A stretch of DNA of 35,990 nucleotides, from positions 1 to 35,990 of the forward strand of contig JAABUB010000034.1 of NCBI GenBank assembly GCA_011389575.1. The letters run 5' to 3'. The stretch is from Desulfotignum sp. (GTDB lineage Bacteria > Desulfobacterota > Desulfobacteria > Desulfobacterales > Desulfobacteraceae). The stretch's first letter is position 1. Each line of letters begins with the position of its first letter. Under the pieces are notes generated by a model. It was given only the letters and a program-made list of their open reading frames with translations, searched no databases and was not told where the DNA came from. The position numbers and the translations under genes were made by a program. Shown here piece by piece: positions 9,586 through 18,677 of this stretch.

Positions 9586-10587
9586 TTATTTGTAACCGGC
9601 CTTATCCATCAACATGACAGCGTCTGCCTGCAGTTGACCGGCTTTGGAAAGGTTGACCGTGCTTTCTTTAAAACGTCCCCATGCTTTTACATCTGCGTGG
9701 GGCGCCACTTGTGTATTAACAGGATATTCCATGTTGGCATCTGCGAACATTTTCTGCGCGTCTTTTGCCGACAGCCACTCAATAAACCTGACAGCTTCTA
9801 TTTTGTTCTTTGAATGGTTAAGGATACCGGCCCCTGAAACATTGACATGAACCCCTTTGTCATCCTGATCTGCCCAGAAAATCCCCAAAGGCAGGTCAGG
9901 ATTTTTTTTCATCAGTCTGCCGTAATAGTATGTATTAACGATGCCTGCGTCGCCCTGACCGGCGGCTATTGCTTCAAGGACCTTTGTATCACTGGAATAT
10001 GGCGGCGCAGCCAGGTTATTTACCCAGCCTTTTACGATTTGTGCGGTTCTGTCTTCACCCTTTGTTGCAATGAGCATGGCCACAAGCGACTGGTTATACA
10101 CTTTTTTGGATGTTCTCAATAAAAGGCGGTTTTTCCACTTTGGATCTGCTAGATCTTCGTATGACTGCAAATCCGCTTTTTTTACGGCATTTGTATTGTA
10201 AACGATGGTCCTGGCCCGGACAGACAGCCCGAACCATCTGTTTTCCGGATCTCTGTAATGGGACGGGATATTTTCTTTGAGTATCTGTGATTCGACCGGA
10301 GCAAGAATATCTTTCCGGGCTGCCTGCCAGAGATTGCCGGCATCCACAGTCAACAGAATATCTGCATTGGTACCACTGCCTTCTGAAAGGATTCGCTGCA
10401 AAAGCACTGCTGCTTTGCCGGTGATGTATGTGATTTTAACACCATGCTCTTTTTCATATTTTTCAAAAAGATCTTTGATCAAATGCTCTTTTCTTGCTGT
10501 GTATACAACAAGTTCCTTGTCAGATGCGGCTGCATAGCCGGTAAATGTAAAAATTGATATTAGTATAATACATACAAACTGCTTCAT
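9586..10587 (-). CDS. fbpA: Iron(III)-type ABC transporter periplasmic binding protein
   Basis: 333 residues with a cleavable signal peptide (MKQFVCIILISIFTFTGYAA then ASD). The mature start KELVVYTARKEHLIKDLFEK and the adjacent tyrosines in GIVNTYYYGRL match the FbpA family, where a Tyr pair coordinates Fe3+. WFGLSVRARTIVYN and SGAGIL are further family motifs. It captures iron in the periplasm and passes it to the permease encoded next. AGGGAG lies 12 bases before the ATG. First gene of the operon; the large inverted repeat upstream is the likely control site. Confidence 0.9.
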   Translation of the reverse strand: MKQFVCIILISIFTFTGYAAASDKELVVYTARKEHLIKDLFEKYEKEHGVKITYITGKAAVLLQRILSEGSGTNADILLTVDAGNLWQAARKDILAPVESQILKENIPSHYRDPENRWFGLSVRARTIVYNTNAVKKADLQSYEDLADPKWKNRLLLRTSKKVYNQSLVAMLIATKGEDRTAQIVKGWVNNLAAPPYSSDTKVLEAIAAGQGDAGIVNTYYYGRLMKKNPDLPLGIFWADQDDKGVHVNVSGAGILNHSKNKIEAVRFIEWLSAKDAQKMFADANMEYPVNTQVAPHADVKAWGRFKESTVNLSKAGQLQADAVMLMDKAGYK

Positions 10588-10665
10588 GATTTTTTGAACT
10601 CCCTGGTTGTAGGTTTTAATTTTGGGCGTATATGCCCTACATGATATTGATTTCTAAAGCAAAAA

Positions 10666-10723
10666 ATATTATATGTCAACAAAAAAGTTATATCAATCAA
10701 ACTTTTTGTTTGACACATAATAT
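10666..10723. promoter_or_regulatory. Imperfect 24-bp inverted repeat upstream of fbpA
   Basis: Left arm 10666-10689 and right arm 10700-10723 match at 21 of 24 positions around a 10-base centre (ATATCAATCA). The core AAAAAGTT/AACTTTTT is perfect. On the minus strand TTGACA at the edge of the left arm, then TAGAAA after 17 bases, could be the fbpA promoter, so the repeat would lie at and upstream of the -35 box. It does not read as a canonical Fur box. Candidate operator for the iron operon. Confidence 0.55.
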
Positions 10724-10751
10724 CCCAAAACCACCTGAGCATAAGAAAAAA

Positions 10752-10972
10752 TCAGCATAGCATATTGTTACCGGGTGGTAGAGCTTTCTGCGCAACCACC
10801 ACGGTGATATTGTCCGTGCCCCCCGGCATCCAGTGCCAGGCGGGAAAGGGTTTGTGCAGCTCGTGCCGGGGTGATCTCTTTTTCCCGGAGCAGAAAATCC
10901 GCCAGGGTCTGGCCCCGGGTGATCTTGGGCAGGGTATTTCCCCTTTTATTTGTCCCGATTGACATATATCAA
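10752..10972 (-). pseudogene. PP2C phosphatase C-terminal fragment with internal deletion
   Basis: Read from ATG at 10965 the frame gives GNTLPKITRGQTLADFLLRE then KEITPARAAQTLSRLALDAGG; after a frame change the last strand GGTDNITVVVAQK appears. This is a near copy of the C-terminus of the kinase-phosphatase at 16379-18667 (GNTLIRITRDQTLADFLLQE, GGTDNITVVVAQK) with roughly 190 bp of its middle removed. The ATG lies inside an FNR-type palindrome, so a promoter has been joined to a gene fragment. Not functional as a phosphatase, since the N-terminal metal-binding Asp motifs are absent. Confidence 0.75.
10959..10972. promoter_or_regulatory. FNR/HcpR-type palindrome TTGACATATATCAA
   Basis: Exact match to TTGAY-N4-RTCAA, the CRP/FNR-family half-site arrangement also found before hcp, the hemerythrin gene and the HdrC-like gene in this window. 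Here it now precedes only a PP2C fragment. Confidence 0.5.
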
Positions 10973-11358
10973 GGAAACAGCCCGGGACATCATCAGGGTC
11001 CCGGCTGGTTATTCCCAGGTTCTTCTGGTTTCGATACAGGATATCCACGATGCGGCGATCCAGTTCCTCCCGGTTGCGCACCACGCCCCCGCCAAAGGAA
11101 ATCTGGATTACGGGATGTTTTTTTCTCCCAGTCCCAGTGATCGTGGAGCCACAATCTTCGGAACAGATCCCGGTTTCCTTCAAAAGCCTCTTTCAAGGTG
11201 TCGATGAACAGGGATTTGCCGAATCGCCGCGGCCGGGAGAGAAAATAGTAGGACCCGTTTTCGACGAGTTGATGGACCATGGCCGTCTTATCCACATACG
11301 CATAGCCGCCGTTGATGATCTTATCGAGGGTACTGACCCCGATGGGCAGTTTTTTCAC
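10973..11358 (-). pseudogene. AAA-ATPase-like/PD-(D/E)XK family protein, frameshifted and truncated
   Basis: From the GTG at 11358 the frame encodes LPIGVSTLDKIINGGYAYVD, KTAMVHQLVENGSYYFLSRP and RRFGKSLFIDTLKEAFEG, the standard N-terminus of the large AAA-ATPase-like/PD-(D/E)XK proteins (about 520 residues) that are abundant in anaerobes. At a run of seven T on the plus strand (11118-11124) the frame shifts; downstream the correct sequence HPVIQISFGGG...RNREELDRRIVDILYRNQ continues in the other frame. Similarity ends near 10980, so about three quarters of the protein is missing. The single-base run could also be a read error or slippage site, but the truncation is independent of it. Confidence 0.75.
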
Positions 11359-11481
11359 CTTCCGTCCTCCAGTGAATAATCGGATTTGTTCATCCGACTC
11401 TTCTGCGGTCCATGGTGTAAAAGCATATTACAATAACACAATAAAAGAATAAATATAAGGATGGCTGTTTTGTTGCACTAC

Positions 11482-13346
11482 CTAATTTTTTTTACCACCG
11501 GAACTCCTGATGTTTTCCACTATGCCCAGATCGCCCAGAATCATGTACATGCAGGGAATAACCAGCAGCACCATAGTGGTGCTGGCCATCAGGCCGAACG
11601 AGGTACTGATGACCAGTGGCACCAGTATCTGGGCCTGGAGGCTTTTTTCAAACAGCAGGGGCAAAAGCCCTGCAATGGTGGTGGTTGAGGTGAGCAGCAC
11701 AGCTCGAAACCGGTCCTGGCTGGCCTGGGCTGCAGCATCATAGATGGATTTTCCCTGTTTTCTGGCATCTTTTAAAAACAGCACAAGTAATATGGAATCA
11801 TTCACCACAATGCCCCCTAAAGCAATAAATCCCAGGAGGCTGGGCATGTATATGGGCACCCCCATCAGGCCGTGGCCCCAGATAACACCGATCAGGGTCA
11901 CGGCCCGCATGCCGTTGAACCGGGCGATCCTGGCCCAGTCCCGTTCCATTTTCCAGGTCACCACGGCAGGCAGGGGCACCACCCCCTCAAACTGGTTGAA
12001 CCAGGTTTTCAGGTCTGTGACCGCCTGTTTCAGCCGGTCCAGGTCCCTGCCCCGCAGGCGGATCTCAATGGGCCGCCCGCCCGGGCCGAATCCGGGTTCG
12101 CTCAGGGTCAGGCTGACCACATCAGGCAGATCACCGATTTCTTTGCGCCAGGCAGCCAGGTACGCCGCGATGGTGCCGGATCTTTTTTCCGCCGTGAGCA
12201 GGTCCACTGTGATGGTGGCAACATGGGGTCCGTTTTCAAACGCCTCGGCATTGACGTTGTACTGAACATAGACATTTTCCACCAGGGCCCGGCCATCGGG
12301 CTGTGCAGAAGAAAACTGCCTGTTGGTGCGGGCCAGGGCATCAAGGATTTGGGCGACGGTGTTTTCCGTAAAAGACAGCGGGGTTCCCTGGGGCATCAGC
12401 AGCTGTGCTGTGACCAGATCCCCCTCCAGGTCCGGAAACCCCTGGAACTTGATTTTTCCGGATGCCACCATACCCACGGACAAAATCAGCAGGCCGATCA
12501 CCACGGTTACCACCAGATACCGGAAGGTGAGCAGCACGCGGATGACCCGTCCCAGAATCCGGATGCGTACCCAGTCAAAAAACCGGTCAAATTTTTTGCG
12601 GAACCGGTTGGGCTGGTTCAGGTCAAATTTTTGCATGGCATGGCTCATATGCCGGGGAAGAATCCAGAACGCTTCGATGAGACTGACGGCCAGCACCAGA
12701 ATCAGCATCATTGGCACCACCTTGAGGACCCGGCCGATCTGGCCCCCGATAAAGGCCAGGGGGCCCAGGATGCAGATGGTGGTGATAAACGAGGAGATCA
12801 CCCCGGCCCCCACCTCTTTGACACCGTCCACGGCCGCAGCCAGTGCTGATTTGCCTTTCTGGCGGTGTGTCATGATGTTTTCCGCCAGCACAATGGCATC
12901 ATCCATGAGCAGGCCGATGGCCATGAGCATGCCCACCATGGTGAACATGTTGATGCTCAGCCCCAGATGGGGCACCAGGATAAAGGCCCCGAGAAAGGAA
13001 ACCGGCAGGCCCATCACCACCCAGAAGGAGATCCGGATGTTGAAGAACAGCCACATGAAGGCAAACACCAGCAAAATCCCCTGGATCCCGTTTTTCACCA
13101 GCATGTTCAGGCGGTCTGTGAGATCTTCACAATAGGCTTTGAGATCCGGCAGGTCCATGGGGCCGGACACCAGCACCGACAAAACAGGATCGGTCTTTCC
13201 CAGTTCCTGTATCACCGGCGGTTCCACCTCTTTTGGAAAATCATCAATGGCATCGATGCCGGTTTCAATATCCCGGATAAAGGTCTGTATATCGCCGGCA
13301 TCAGCAGGTTGGCCCCTGTGGGATGGCCGGCAAAAAAACGGATCAT
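11482..13346 (-). pseudogene. RND efflux pump inner-membrane protein with at least three internal deletions
   Basis: The true start is the ATG at 13346: MIRFFAGHPTGANLLM in one frame, the usual RND N-terminus. It then jumps out of frame to AGDIQTFIRDIETGIDAIDD, losing helix 1 and the start of the porter domain. A second, in-frame gap joins CEDLTDRL to NMLVKNGIQGILLVF, removing most of the porter region. A third joins ARFNGMRAVT to LIGVIWGHGLMGVP, removing about 100 residues. Intact parts include the helix-4 region MVGMLMAIGLLMDDAIVLAE and GFIALGGIVVNDSILLV. Total coding length is about 620 residues against about 1,030 in the family. The start overlaps the membrane-fusion-protein stop (ATGA). 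Export activity is very unlikely. Confidence 0.85.
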
Positions 13347-14037
13347 TGTGTGGTACCTTTTGCCTGTGCCAGTTGTTCCAGGCGCTGGAGCAAATCATCA
13401 TCCATGATTGGCTGTACTTTCATGCCGGTAATGGCAAACGCGGGATCTGACACCACCACATTCTCGCTGCCGGACAGGCCCGAGGCAATCACCACGAACT
13501 CGGACTGGGCAAAATCCACGGTCACCGGTTTTTTCTCCAGCCGGCAGTCAAACGGGGCATGGATCTGTGTTTTTGCAAGGTCGATCTGTGCCTGTTTCAG
13601 GCCGGCCTGGTGGAGGTCAAGGGCTGCGTGCAGCGCTTTCCGCTGGGAGGGGATCAAGGCCAGGGTGTTTTTGCGATCGTTGCCTCCGGGCGGGATACTG
13701 CCAGGCGGTATTCAGTGGGATCGATCCGGACCAGCAGGCTGTCTTTTTTTATCAACTGCCCGGGCTGCAGGTTGGGGTGGGTGGCGGTCACCCGGCCCCT
13801 GACTTCAGCCACTGCCTCCCATACCTGCACCGGCTCCGCAACCCCGTATCCTTCGGCCCGGGAAACCAGGTCCACCACCGGGGCCGAGATCACCCGCAAG
13901 GTCTGGACCGCTTCGGTTGTCTGTTTTTGTGACGGGCCTGGCTTGTGGGTCACAAGATAGATGCTCGCAGCCAGGACCGCAGCCACCGGTACCAGGACCA
14001 GCAGAACTTTTCCCAGTCTGTAAATGATCTGTTTCAT
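13343..14037 (-). pseudogene. RND membrane fusion protein (periplasmic adaptor), frameshifted with internal deletions
   Basis: The N-terminal 110 residues carry a membrane anchor (IIYRLGKVLLVLVPVAAVLA) and the first lipoyl strands (GRVTATHPNLQPGQLIKKDS, LLVRIDPTEYRLAV). The frame then breaks near 13660; the continuation DRKNTLALIPSQRKALHAAL and KTQIHAPFDCRL lies in another frame, so part of the hairpin domain is missing. A further in-frame jump from FDCRL to EKKPVTVDFAQSEFVVIASG skips the beta-barrel. It stops at 13343 with ATGA overlap to the RND gene, which shows these were one efflux operon. The family usually has about 370-400 residues. Confidence 0.8.
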
Positions 14038-14076
14038 GATGCCTCTTTAGGGTTTGTGCGGCAATACTTCAGAAAA

Positions 14077-14095
14077 GAATTGTGATTCACAATTC
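14077..14095. promoter_or_regulatory. Perfect 19-bp palindrome upstream of the efflux operon
   Basis: GAATTGTGATTCACAATTC has 9-bp arms around a single central base and lies 40 bases upstream of the adaptor start. Size and position fit a TetR/AcrR-family operator repressing the pump genes. No such regulator is encoded nearby. Confidence 0.6.
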
Positions 14096-14116
14096 ATATT
14101 CTGTTAAGCGGTTCAC

Positions 14117-14149
14117 AAAAAGCCCCCCGGCGGTTCGGCCGGGGGGCTT
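14117..14149 (-). terminator. Rho-independent terminator after hcp
   Basis: On the minus strand the GC-rich hairpin AAGCCCCCCGGC...GCCGGGGGGCTT closes on a short loop and is followed by TTTTTGTG. It lies 44 bases after the hcp stop. Confidence 0.9.
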
Positions 14150-14192
14150 GCTGTCAGACCTGAATATCCTGTGTTTATTTATTCAAGGCAGG

Positions 14193-15953
14193 CTATCCCA
14201 GGATTTTTTTCAGGTCCTGGTCCGGGGTGCTGATGGGGGTCAAATTGTAATTTTTCACCAGCACATCCAGAACATTGGGGCTTACAAAAGCCGGCAGAGA
14301 TGGGCCGATGTAAATATCCTTGATGCCCAGGTGCAAAAGGCTCAGCAGGATGGCCACAGCCTTCTGTTCGTACCAGGACAAAATGAACGACAATGGGAGC
14401 CCGTTGACATCCGTGTCAAAGGCTTTGGTCAATGCCACGGCAATGAGCACGGCGGAATGGGCGTCGTTGCACTGACCCACATCCAGAAGTCTCGGGATGC
14501 CGTTGATGTCGCCCAGCTGTTTTTTGAAAAACTTGAACTTGCCGCAGGCCAGGGTCAGTACAATGCTGTTGTCCGGGGTTTTTTCCACAAATTCGGTGTA
14601 GTAGTTCCGGGATTTTTTCACCCCGTCGCAACCGCCCACCAGAAAGAAATGCCCGATGGAGCCGTCCTTGACACCGGAGACGATCTTGTCTGCCACCCCC
14701 AGGACCGCATCATGACCAAATCCCACCAAAACGTCCATGTCCGGTTTGTCTTCAGTGTATCCGGGCAGTTCCAGGGCCCGGTCGATCAACGGTTTGAGAT
14801 TGTTCTTGTTCACATGAGCGACGCCCGGCCATCCCACGGTACCGGTGGTGAAGATGTTCTGCTTGTAGGTCTGTTTGGGTTTCTGGATGCAGTTGGTGGT
14901 CATGAGAATGGAACCGGGAAACTCGTCAAACTCTTTTTTCTGGTTCTGCCAGGCGGTTCCGTAATGGCCGTAGAAATGGGGAAACCGCTCCTTGAGTTTC
15001 GGATATCCGTGGGTGGGCAGCATCTCTCCATGGGTGTAGACATAGATCCCTTTGCCTTCACTGGCTGTAAGCACCGCTTCCAGGTCGATCAAATCATGGC
15101 CGGACACCAGGATGGCCTTGCCTTTTTTGGCTCCCAGGGGCACCTTGGTGGGCACGGGATGGCCATAGGCTTGGGTGTTGCCGATATTGAGCAGTTCCAT
15201 GGCCCGCAGATTTTTCTCACCGCACTCCAGGACCAGGCCCAGCAGCGCGTTCATGCCCAGGGTCTTATCCTCCAGGGATGCCAGCCCCCGGTGTACAAAT
15301 TCGTAGTTGGCTTCATCCTCCTGGCCAAATTCCGCTGCATGATCGGTATAGGCGGCCATGCCCTTGATGCCGAAAAGCAGCATGTGCTGCAAAGACCGGA
15401 TATCCGGGTCCACATCCGGATCTGACATCAGGCCGTAGGCACCCGCCTGTTTGACCATGCCTTCCAGGGAGGGTTTGAGTTTCAGGGTCAGGGCATCGCT
15501 GGTGGACTCAATTTTTCCGCCGGCAGCATGAACCCGCTGGATCATCTTATCCCGCAGGGCAATGGATTGATGGAGCAGGTCTTCGAGCCGATACGGGTCG
15601 AACTCCACATTGGTGAGGGTGGCAAACATGGCCTCGCAGGTAAACCGGTCCGTGGCATTGTCGGAAATATTGACTTTTCTGCCGGCCACACTGGCAATGG
15701 CAAGCCCTTTAAGGGAATGCACCAGCAGATCCTGGAGAGCAGCCACCTCCGGGGTCTTGCCGCACACGCCCATGACCGTGCAGCCACGGCCCATCATGGT
15801 CTGCTCGCACTGGTAGCAGAACATTTTGGTCTTGTTCGCCGGGGCGGCAAACGCGGACGGGACTCTTAAAAATGCGGGAATCAGGGCACTTCCGGTGACA
15901 GCCAGGGTGCTGTTCTTTAAAAAGTTTCGGCGGGAAATCTCTTTTTTTTTCAT
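14193..15953 (-). CDS. hcp: Hybrid cluster protein (hydroxylamine reductase-type) with a Tat-like signal peptide
   Basis: 586 residues from the ATG at 15953, chosen because AGGAGG lies seven bases upstream. The N-terminus has a twin-arginine signal (ISRRNFLKNS, Arg8-Arg9), a hydrophobic stretch and a likely AFA-AP cleavage site. The [4Fe-4S] motif follows, with Cys46, Cys49, Cys58 and Cys64 (CYQCEQTMMGRGCTVMGVCG), the class I spacing. Hybrid-cluster motifs such as THGEMLPTHGYPKLKE, TVGWPG and VGGCDGVKKS are present. Class I Hcp proteins reduce NO or hydroxylamine and are normally cytoplasmic, so the signal peptide is odd. An FNR/HcpR-type site lies upstream and a strong terminator downstream, so it is monocistronic. 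Confidence 0.93.
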   Translation of the reverse strand: MKKKEISRRNFLKNSTLAVTGSALIPAFLRVPSAFAAPANKTKMFCYQCEQTMMGRGCTVMGVCGKTPEVAALQDLLVHSLKGLAIASVAGRKVNISDNATDRFTCEAMFATLTNVEFDPYRLEDLLHQSIALRDKMIQRVHAAGGKIESTSDALTLKLKPSLEGMVKQAGAYGLMSDPDVDPDIRSLQHMLLFGIKGMAAYTDHAAEFGQEDEANYEFVHRGLASLEDKTLGMNALLGLVLECGEKNLRAMELLNIGNTQAYGHPVPTKVPLGAKKGKAILVSGHDLIDLEAVLTASEGKGIYVYTHGEMLPTHGYPKLKERFPHFYGHYGTAWQNQKKEFDEFPGSILMTTNCIQKPKQTYKQNIFTTGTVGWPGVAHVNKNNLKPLIDRALELPGYTEDKPDMDVLVGFGHDAVLGVADKIVSGVKDGSIGHFFLVGGCDGVKKSRNYYTEFVEKTPDNSIVLTLACGKFKFFKKQLGDINGIPRLLDVGQCNDAHSAVLIAVALTKAFDTDVNGLPLSFILSWYEQKAVAILLSLLHLGIKDIYIGPSLPAFVSPNVLDVLVKNYNLTPISTPDQDLKKILG

Positions 15954-16029
15954 GGCATTCCTCCTTTTGGATGCAATTTCAGGCAACCGTTGCCGGATAC
16001 CCGGTTATTTCTTTCAACTGTGCTCCACC

Positions 16030-16068
16030 ATAATAGAAGGTTCATAACTGTTCCTTGACCTGGATCAA
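16030..16068 (-). promoter_or_regulatory. hcp promoter with FNR/HcpR-type operator
   Basis: The palindrome TTGACCTGGATCAA (16055-16068) extends to CCTTGA...TCAAGG. On the minus strand TATTAT (16035-16030) follows so that the palindrome centre lies about 40 bases before the expected transcription start. That is the class II position for FNR/CRP-type activators. HcpR, a CRP/FNR family regulator of hcp in sulfate reducers, is the likely ligand (established family knowledge); the regulator gene is not in the window. Confidence 0.7.
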
Positions 16069-16378
16069 GGATTATAAAAATATTTTCCATTCAGCATCAC
16101 ATTTTCCCAGGTAATGGGACTGATATGTTCCATCAGATTGAGATTGATTCCATTTCCTTCCACGTTACACTCCCTCACCAAACACGATTGATCTCTTGGC
16201 CAATAAATAATCCAAGCAAGAGGGTTTACGTTTTTTCCAGCGGTTTTCACCTCCTCCTGGCCACACCGAAACGCAGATTCATGGTCATCACCCTGAAGGA
16301 TACAGGGTTGTTCTAATTTGTTACCATCAGTTGAATTACAGTCTGCATAGCATGCGTTTTTGATCTTTTCTGTCAACC
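16065..16378 (-). other. Intergenic region with an unrecognised 100-codon open frame
   Basis: Between the hcp promoter and the PP2C stop a minus-strand frame stays open for about 103 codons with protein-like composition (EQPCILQGDDHESAFRCGQE, PRDQSCLVRECNVEGNGINL) and stops inside the hcp operator. The only starts are TTG at 16381 and an internal GTG, with poor ribosome sites. It could be a gene remnant or an unannotated small gene; I do not recognise it. Confidence 0.35.
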
Positions 16379-18667
16379 TTAAAAGGTGGTTTTCTGCGCA
16401 ACCACCACGGTGATATTGTCCGTGCCTCCGCCATCCAGTGCCAGGCGGACAAGGGTTTGTGTAGCCCGGTCCGGCGTGGGAGCGGTGCGGCACACAGTTA
16501 CTATTTTGTCTTCTGCAACATGGCGGTAGCATCCGTCAGACATCAGAATGAGCATGTCCCCGGCATCCAGGGGAAAGGTGCCTGACAGGGGTGTAAGATA
16601 CTGACACCCGATGTATTGCTCCAGCACCTGCCGGGAGTAATGGGTTTGGGCCTGTTTTGGGGTGATCTCTTTTTCCTGGAGCAGAAAATCCGCCAGGGTC
16701 TGGTCCCGGGTGATCCGGATCAGGGTGTTTCCCCGCAGATGGTACAGGCGGCTGTCCCCGGAATGGACCCAGAAAACAGTGTGATCCCAGAGTACCGCAC
16801 AGGTCAGGGTGGTGCCCATGCCGTTCAGGTACGGGTCTTTTTCCGCCATGGCGCAGATATCCTGGTCCATTTTTTTTGCAAACCGGCGCAGAATGGCAGG
16901 GGTGGGGGGCTGATCCGGCATGGCCAGGTGTCTGATCACATGATCGGCTGCGATCTCACCGCCGACGGCCCCGCCCAGCCCGTCAGCCAGTGCCAGCAGG
17001 GCTGCAGACCGGGGAGTGTGTTCCCTGCCGGTGTCCAGGCAGATCAGATACCGGTCTTGGTTGGTTTTCCGGTTCAGTCCGATATGGGAGGCTGCCGCGA
17101 TGTCCAGGTGCTGGTTTTTGAAGGTATCCTGTGTTTCATGCCTGCCGTCGGTAAAGCGGCACGGGCCGGTTTCAGGCGTTCGGTCGGCAGCGGTACGGTA
17201 ATCAGATGTGGCAGTTGTGCGGCCTGTCAGCCACTGCTGTGCCGCATCCGGTGTCTGGAACCGCTGGTCCGGATCTTTTTCACAGGCTTTCAGGATGAAT
17301 TCTTGCAGGTGCCGGGGCAGGTTTTTCACCAGTTTTCCCGGGTCCGGCAGGGGCACGGTGCGGATCTGCTTCATGGTCTGGACCGGATCGGTTGTGTCAT
17401 AGGGCAGATGCCCGGCAACCATGTGAAAGACGGTGATTCCCAAGGAAAACATGTCGCTGCGGAAATCAGCAGGTTCGCCGTCAAACAGTTCCGGGGCCAG
17501 GTAATTGAAATTACCCCCCATCAGCGAGTCATCGGTTCCCGGAGGGCAGGCCAGGCCGAAATCGATGAGTTTGATCTGATGGTTGTCGGATACTATTACA
17601 TTGGCCGGGTTGATGTCCCTGTGCACCAGCCCTTTTTCCCCGGCATAGGCCATGGCGGAAAGTACCTGGTTCAGATAGGCTTCGGTATGATCCGGCCGGA
17701 TTTTTTCTTTATCCGTGATCAGCTGCTCCAGGGACCGCCCGGCCAGGTATTCACAGGCAATGAACACGGTTTTATATTTTGAAGTGATGTCAAACACCTG
17801 GATGATATGGGGATGGTCCAGGCCTGCAATCAGCCGGGCCTCGTTTTTGAAATTGTCCTGAAATTCTTTGTTCATGGACAGGTGGTGCCGCAGCATTTTT
17901 ACGGCCACCAGCTTTTCCAGTTCCAGATGGATAGCTTTGTACACAATACTGTATCCGCCCCGGCCGATGATATCGAATATCAGGTACTTGCCGATGCGCC
18001 GCTCCGCTATCGGACCATTGTGGTCAAACCGATCCGCCACCAGTTCTGTCAAAAAAGTGAACAGCTCCGGGTCCTGTTCCGGGATGCGCTGAAAATCGGT
18101 TTTTTTGACCGCCCAGGCATCAATGTCGGTTTCCGCTTCCACATGAAATCCCATAGGTTCGCCGGTTACCAAAGAAATCATTCCCACGATGTCTCCTTCG
18201 CTGCGGTGCCCCACCGGGTGCAGGCCTGTCTGGTTTTCCACCAGTTCCAGGCAGGACCCCTGCTGGATGATGTAGGCGGTCCGGGCCTGCCTGCCCTGGG
18301 TGATGAACCGGGTGCCTCTGGAGATCTGAACCATTTCCAGGTTGTTGAGGATCGGGGATGTGGAAAACGGGTGGACAAACCGCAAAAACTTGGTACGGAT
18401 ATTGGCGCTGCCCTCTTGGGCCCGCACCAGTTTGTAAAAATCGCATGCCAGACAAGAGGTCTGTTTTTCGGCAAACGTGCCCTGGACCTGCCCGTGGCAA
18501 AGGGTCCCGGCCACGGCCCAGCAGAACCGGCCCCCGCAGGAGCCGCTGTTGGTGCCGTCATGGGATATGTCTTTGGCTGCCGGGCAGATTCCCAGCTCCT
18601 TTGCATGCCGGCCTTTGGGTTCCCGGCCGCACCGCATATATTCCCAGCAGTTGGTTCTGGCAGACAT
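16379..18667 (-). CDS. Cys-rich/cNMP-binding/Ser-Thr kinase/PP2C phosphatase fusion protein
   Basis: 762 residues from the ATG at 18667 (AAGGGGG just upstream). An N-terminal Cys-rich module (about 1-80: NCWEYMRCGREP, LGICPAA, GGRFCWAVAGTLC, CLACDFYK) may bind iron-sulfur or zinc. A cyclic-nucleotide-binding fold follows (about 100-215, FITQGRQARTAYIIQQG). The protein kinase (about 235-490) has its Gly loop IGRGGYSIVYKA, Lys in VAVKML, catalytic HRDINPANV and DFG in LIDFGLA. A PP2C domain (about 530-760) carries NQDRY, ADGLGGAVGGE, HSGDSRLY, MSDGCYRH and GGTDNITVVV. Kinase and opposing phosphatase in one chain under a sensory cNMP-like domain suggests a self-resetting switch. It is co-transcribed with the hemerythrin gene 10 bases upstream, so O2 or NO sensing is a reasonable inference. 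Confidence 0.9.
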   Translation of the reverse strand: MSARTNCWEYMRCGREPKGRHAKELGICPAAKDISHDGTNSGSCGGRFCWAVAGTLCHGQVQGTFAEKQTSCLACDFYKLVRAQEGSANIRTKFLRFVHPFSTSPILNNLEMVQISRGTRFITQGRQARTAYIIQQGSCLELVENQTGLHPVGHRSEGDIVGMISLVTGEPMGFHVEAETDIDAWAVKKTDFQRIPEQDPELFTFLTELVADRFDHNGPIAERRIGKYLIFDIIGRGGYSIVYKAIHLELEKLVAVKMLRHHLSMNKEFQDNFKNEARLIAGLDHPHIIQVFDITSKYKTVFIACEYLAGRSLEQLITDKEKIRPDHTEAYLNQVLSAMAYAGEKGLVHRDINPANVIVSDNHQIKLIDFGLACPPGTDDSLMGGNFNYLAPELFDGEPADFRSDMFSLGITVFHMVAGHLPYDTTDPVQTMKQIRTVPLPDPGKLVKNLPRHLQEFILKACEKDPDQRFQTPDAAQQWLTGRTTATSDYRTAADRTPETGPCRFTDGRHETQDTFKNQHLDIAAASHIGLNRKTNQDRYLICLDTGREHTPRSAALLALADGLGGAVGGEIAADHVIRHLAMPDQPPTPAILRRFAKKMDQDICAMAEKDPYLNGMGTTLTCAVLWDHTVFWVHSGDSRLYHLRGNTLIRITRDQTLADFLLQEKEITPKQAQTHYSRQVLEQYIGCQYLTPLSGTFPLDAGDMLILMSDGCYRHVAEDKIVTVCRTAPTPDRATQTLVRLALDGGGTDNITVVVAQKTTF

Positions 18668-18677
18668 GATTCCCCCT

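Noticed and set aside
11872-12849. 325-codon plus-strand open frame opposite the RND gene
   Set aside because: Antisense shadow, rich in His, Gln and Pro with no family features.
14111-14150. Strong GC hairpin after hcp considered as a regulatory RNA
   Set aside because: Position and T-run on the hcp strand make it an ordinary terminator.
14082-15425. 447-codon plus-strand open frame
   Set aside because: It lies antisense to hcp and has no recognisable domain; a shadow of the GC-rich coding strand.
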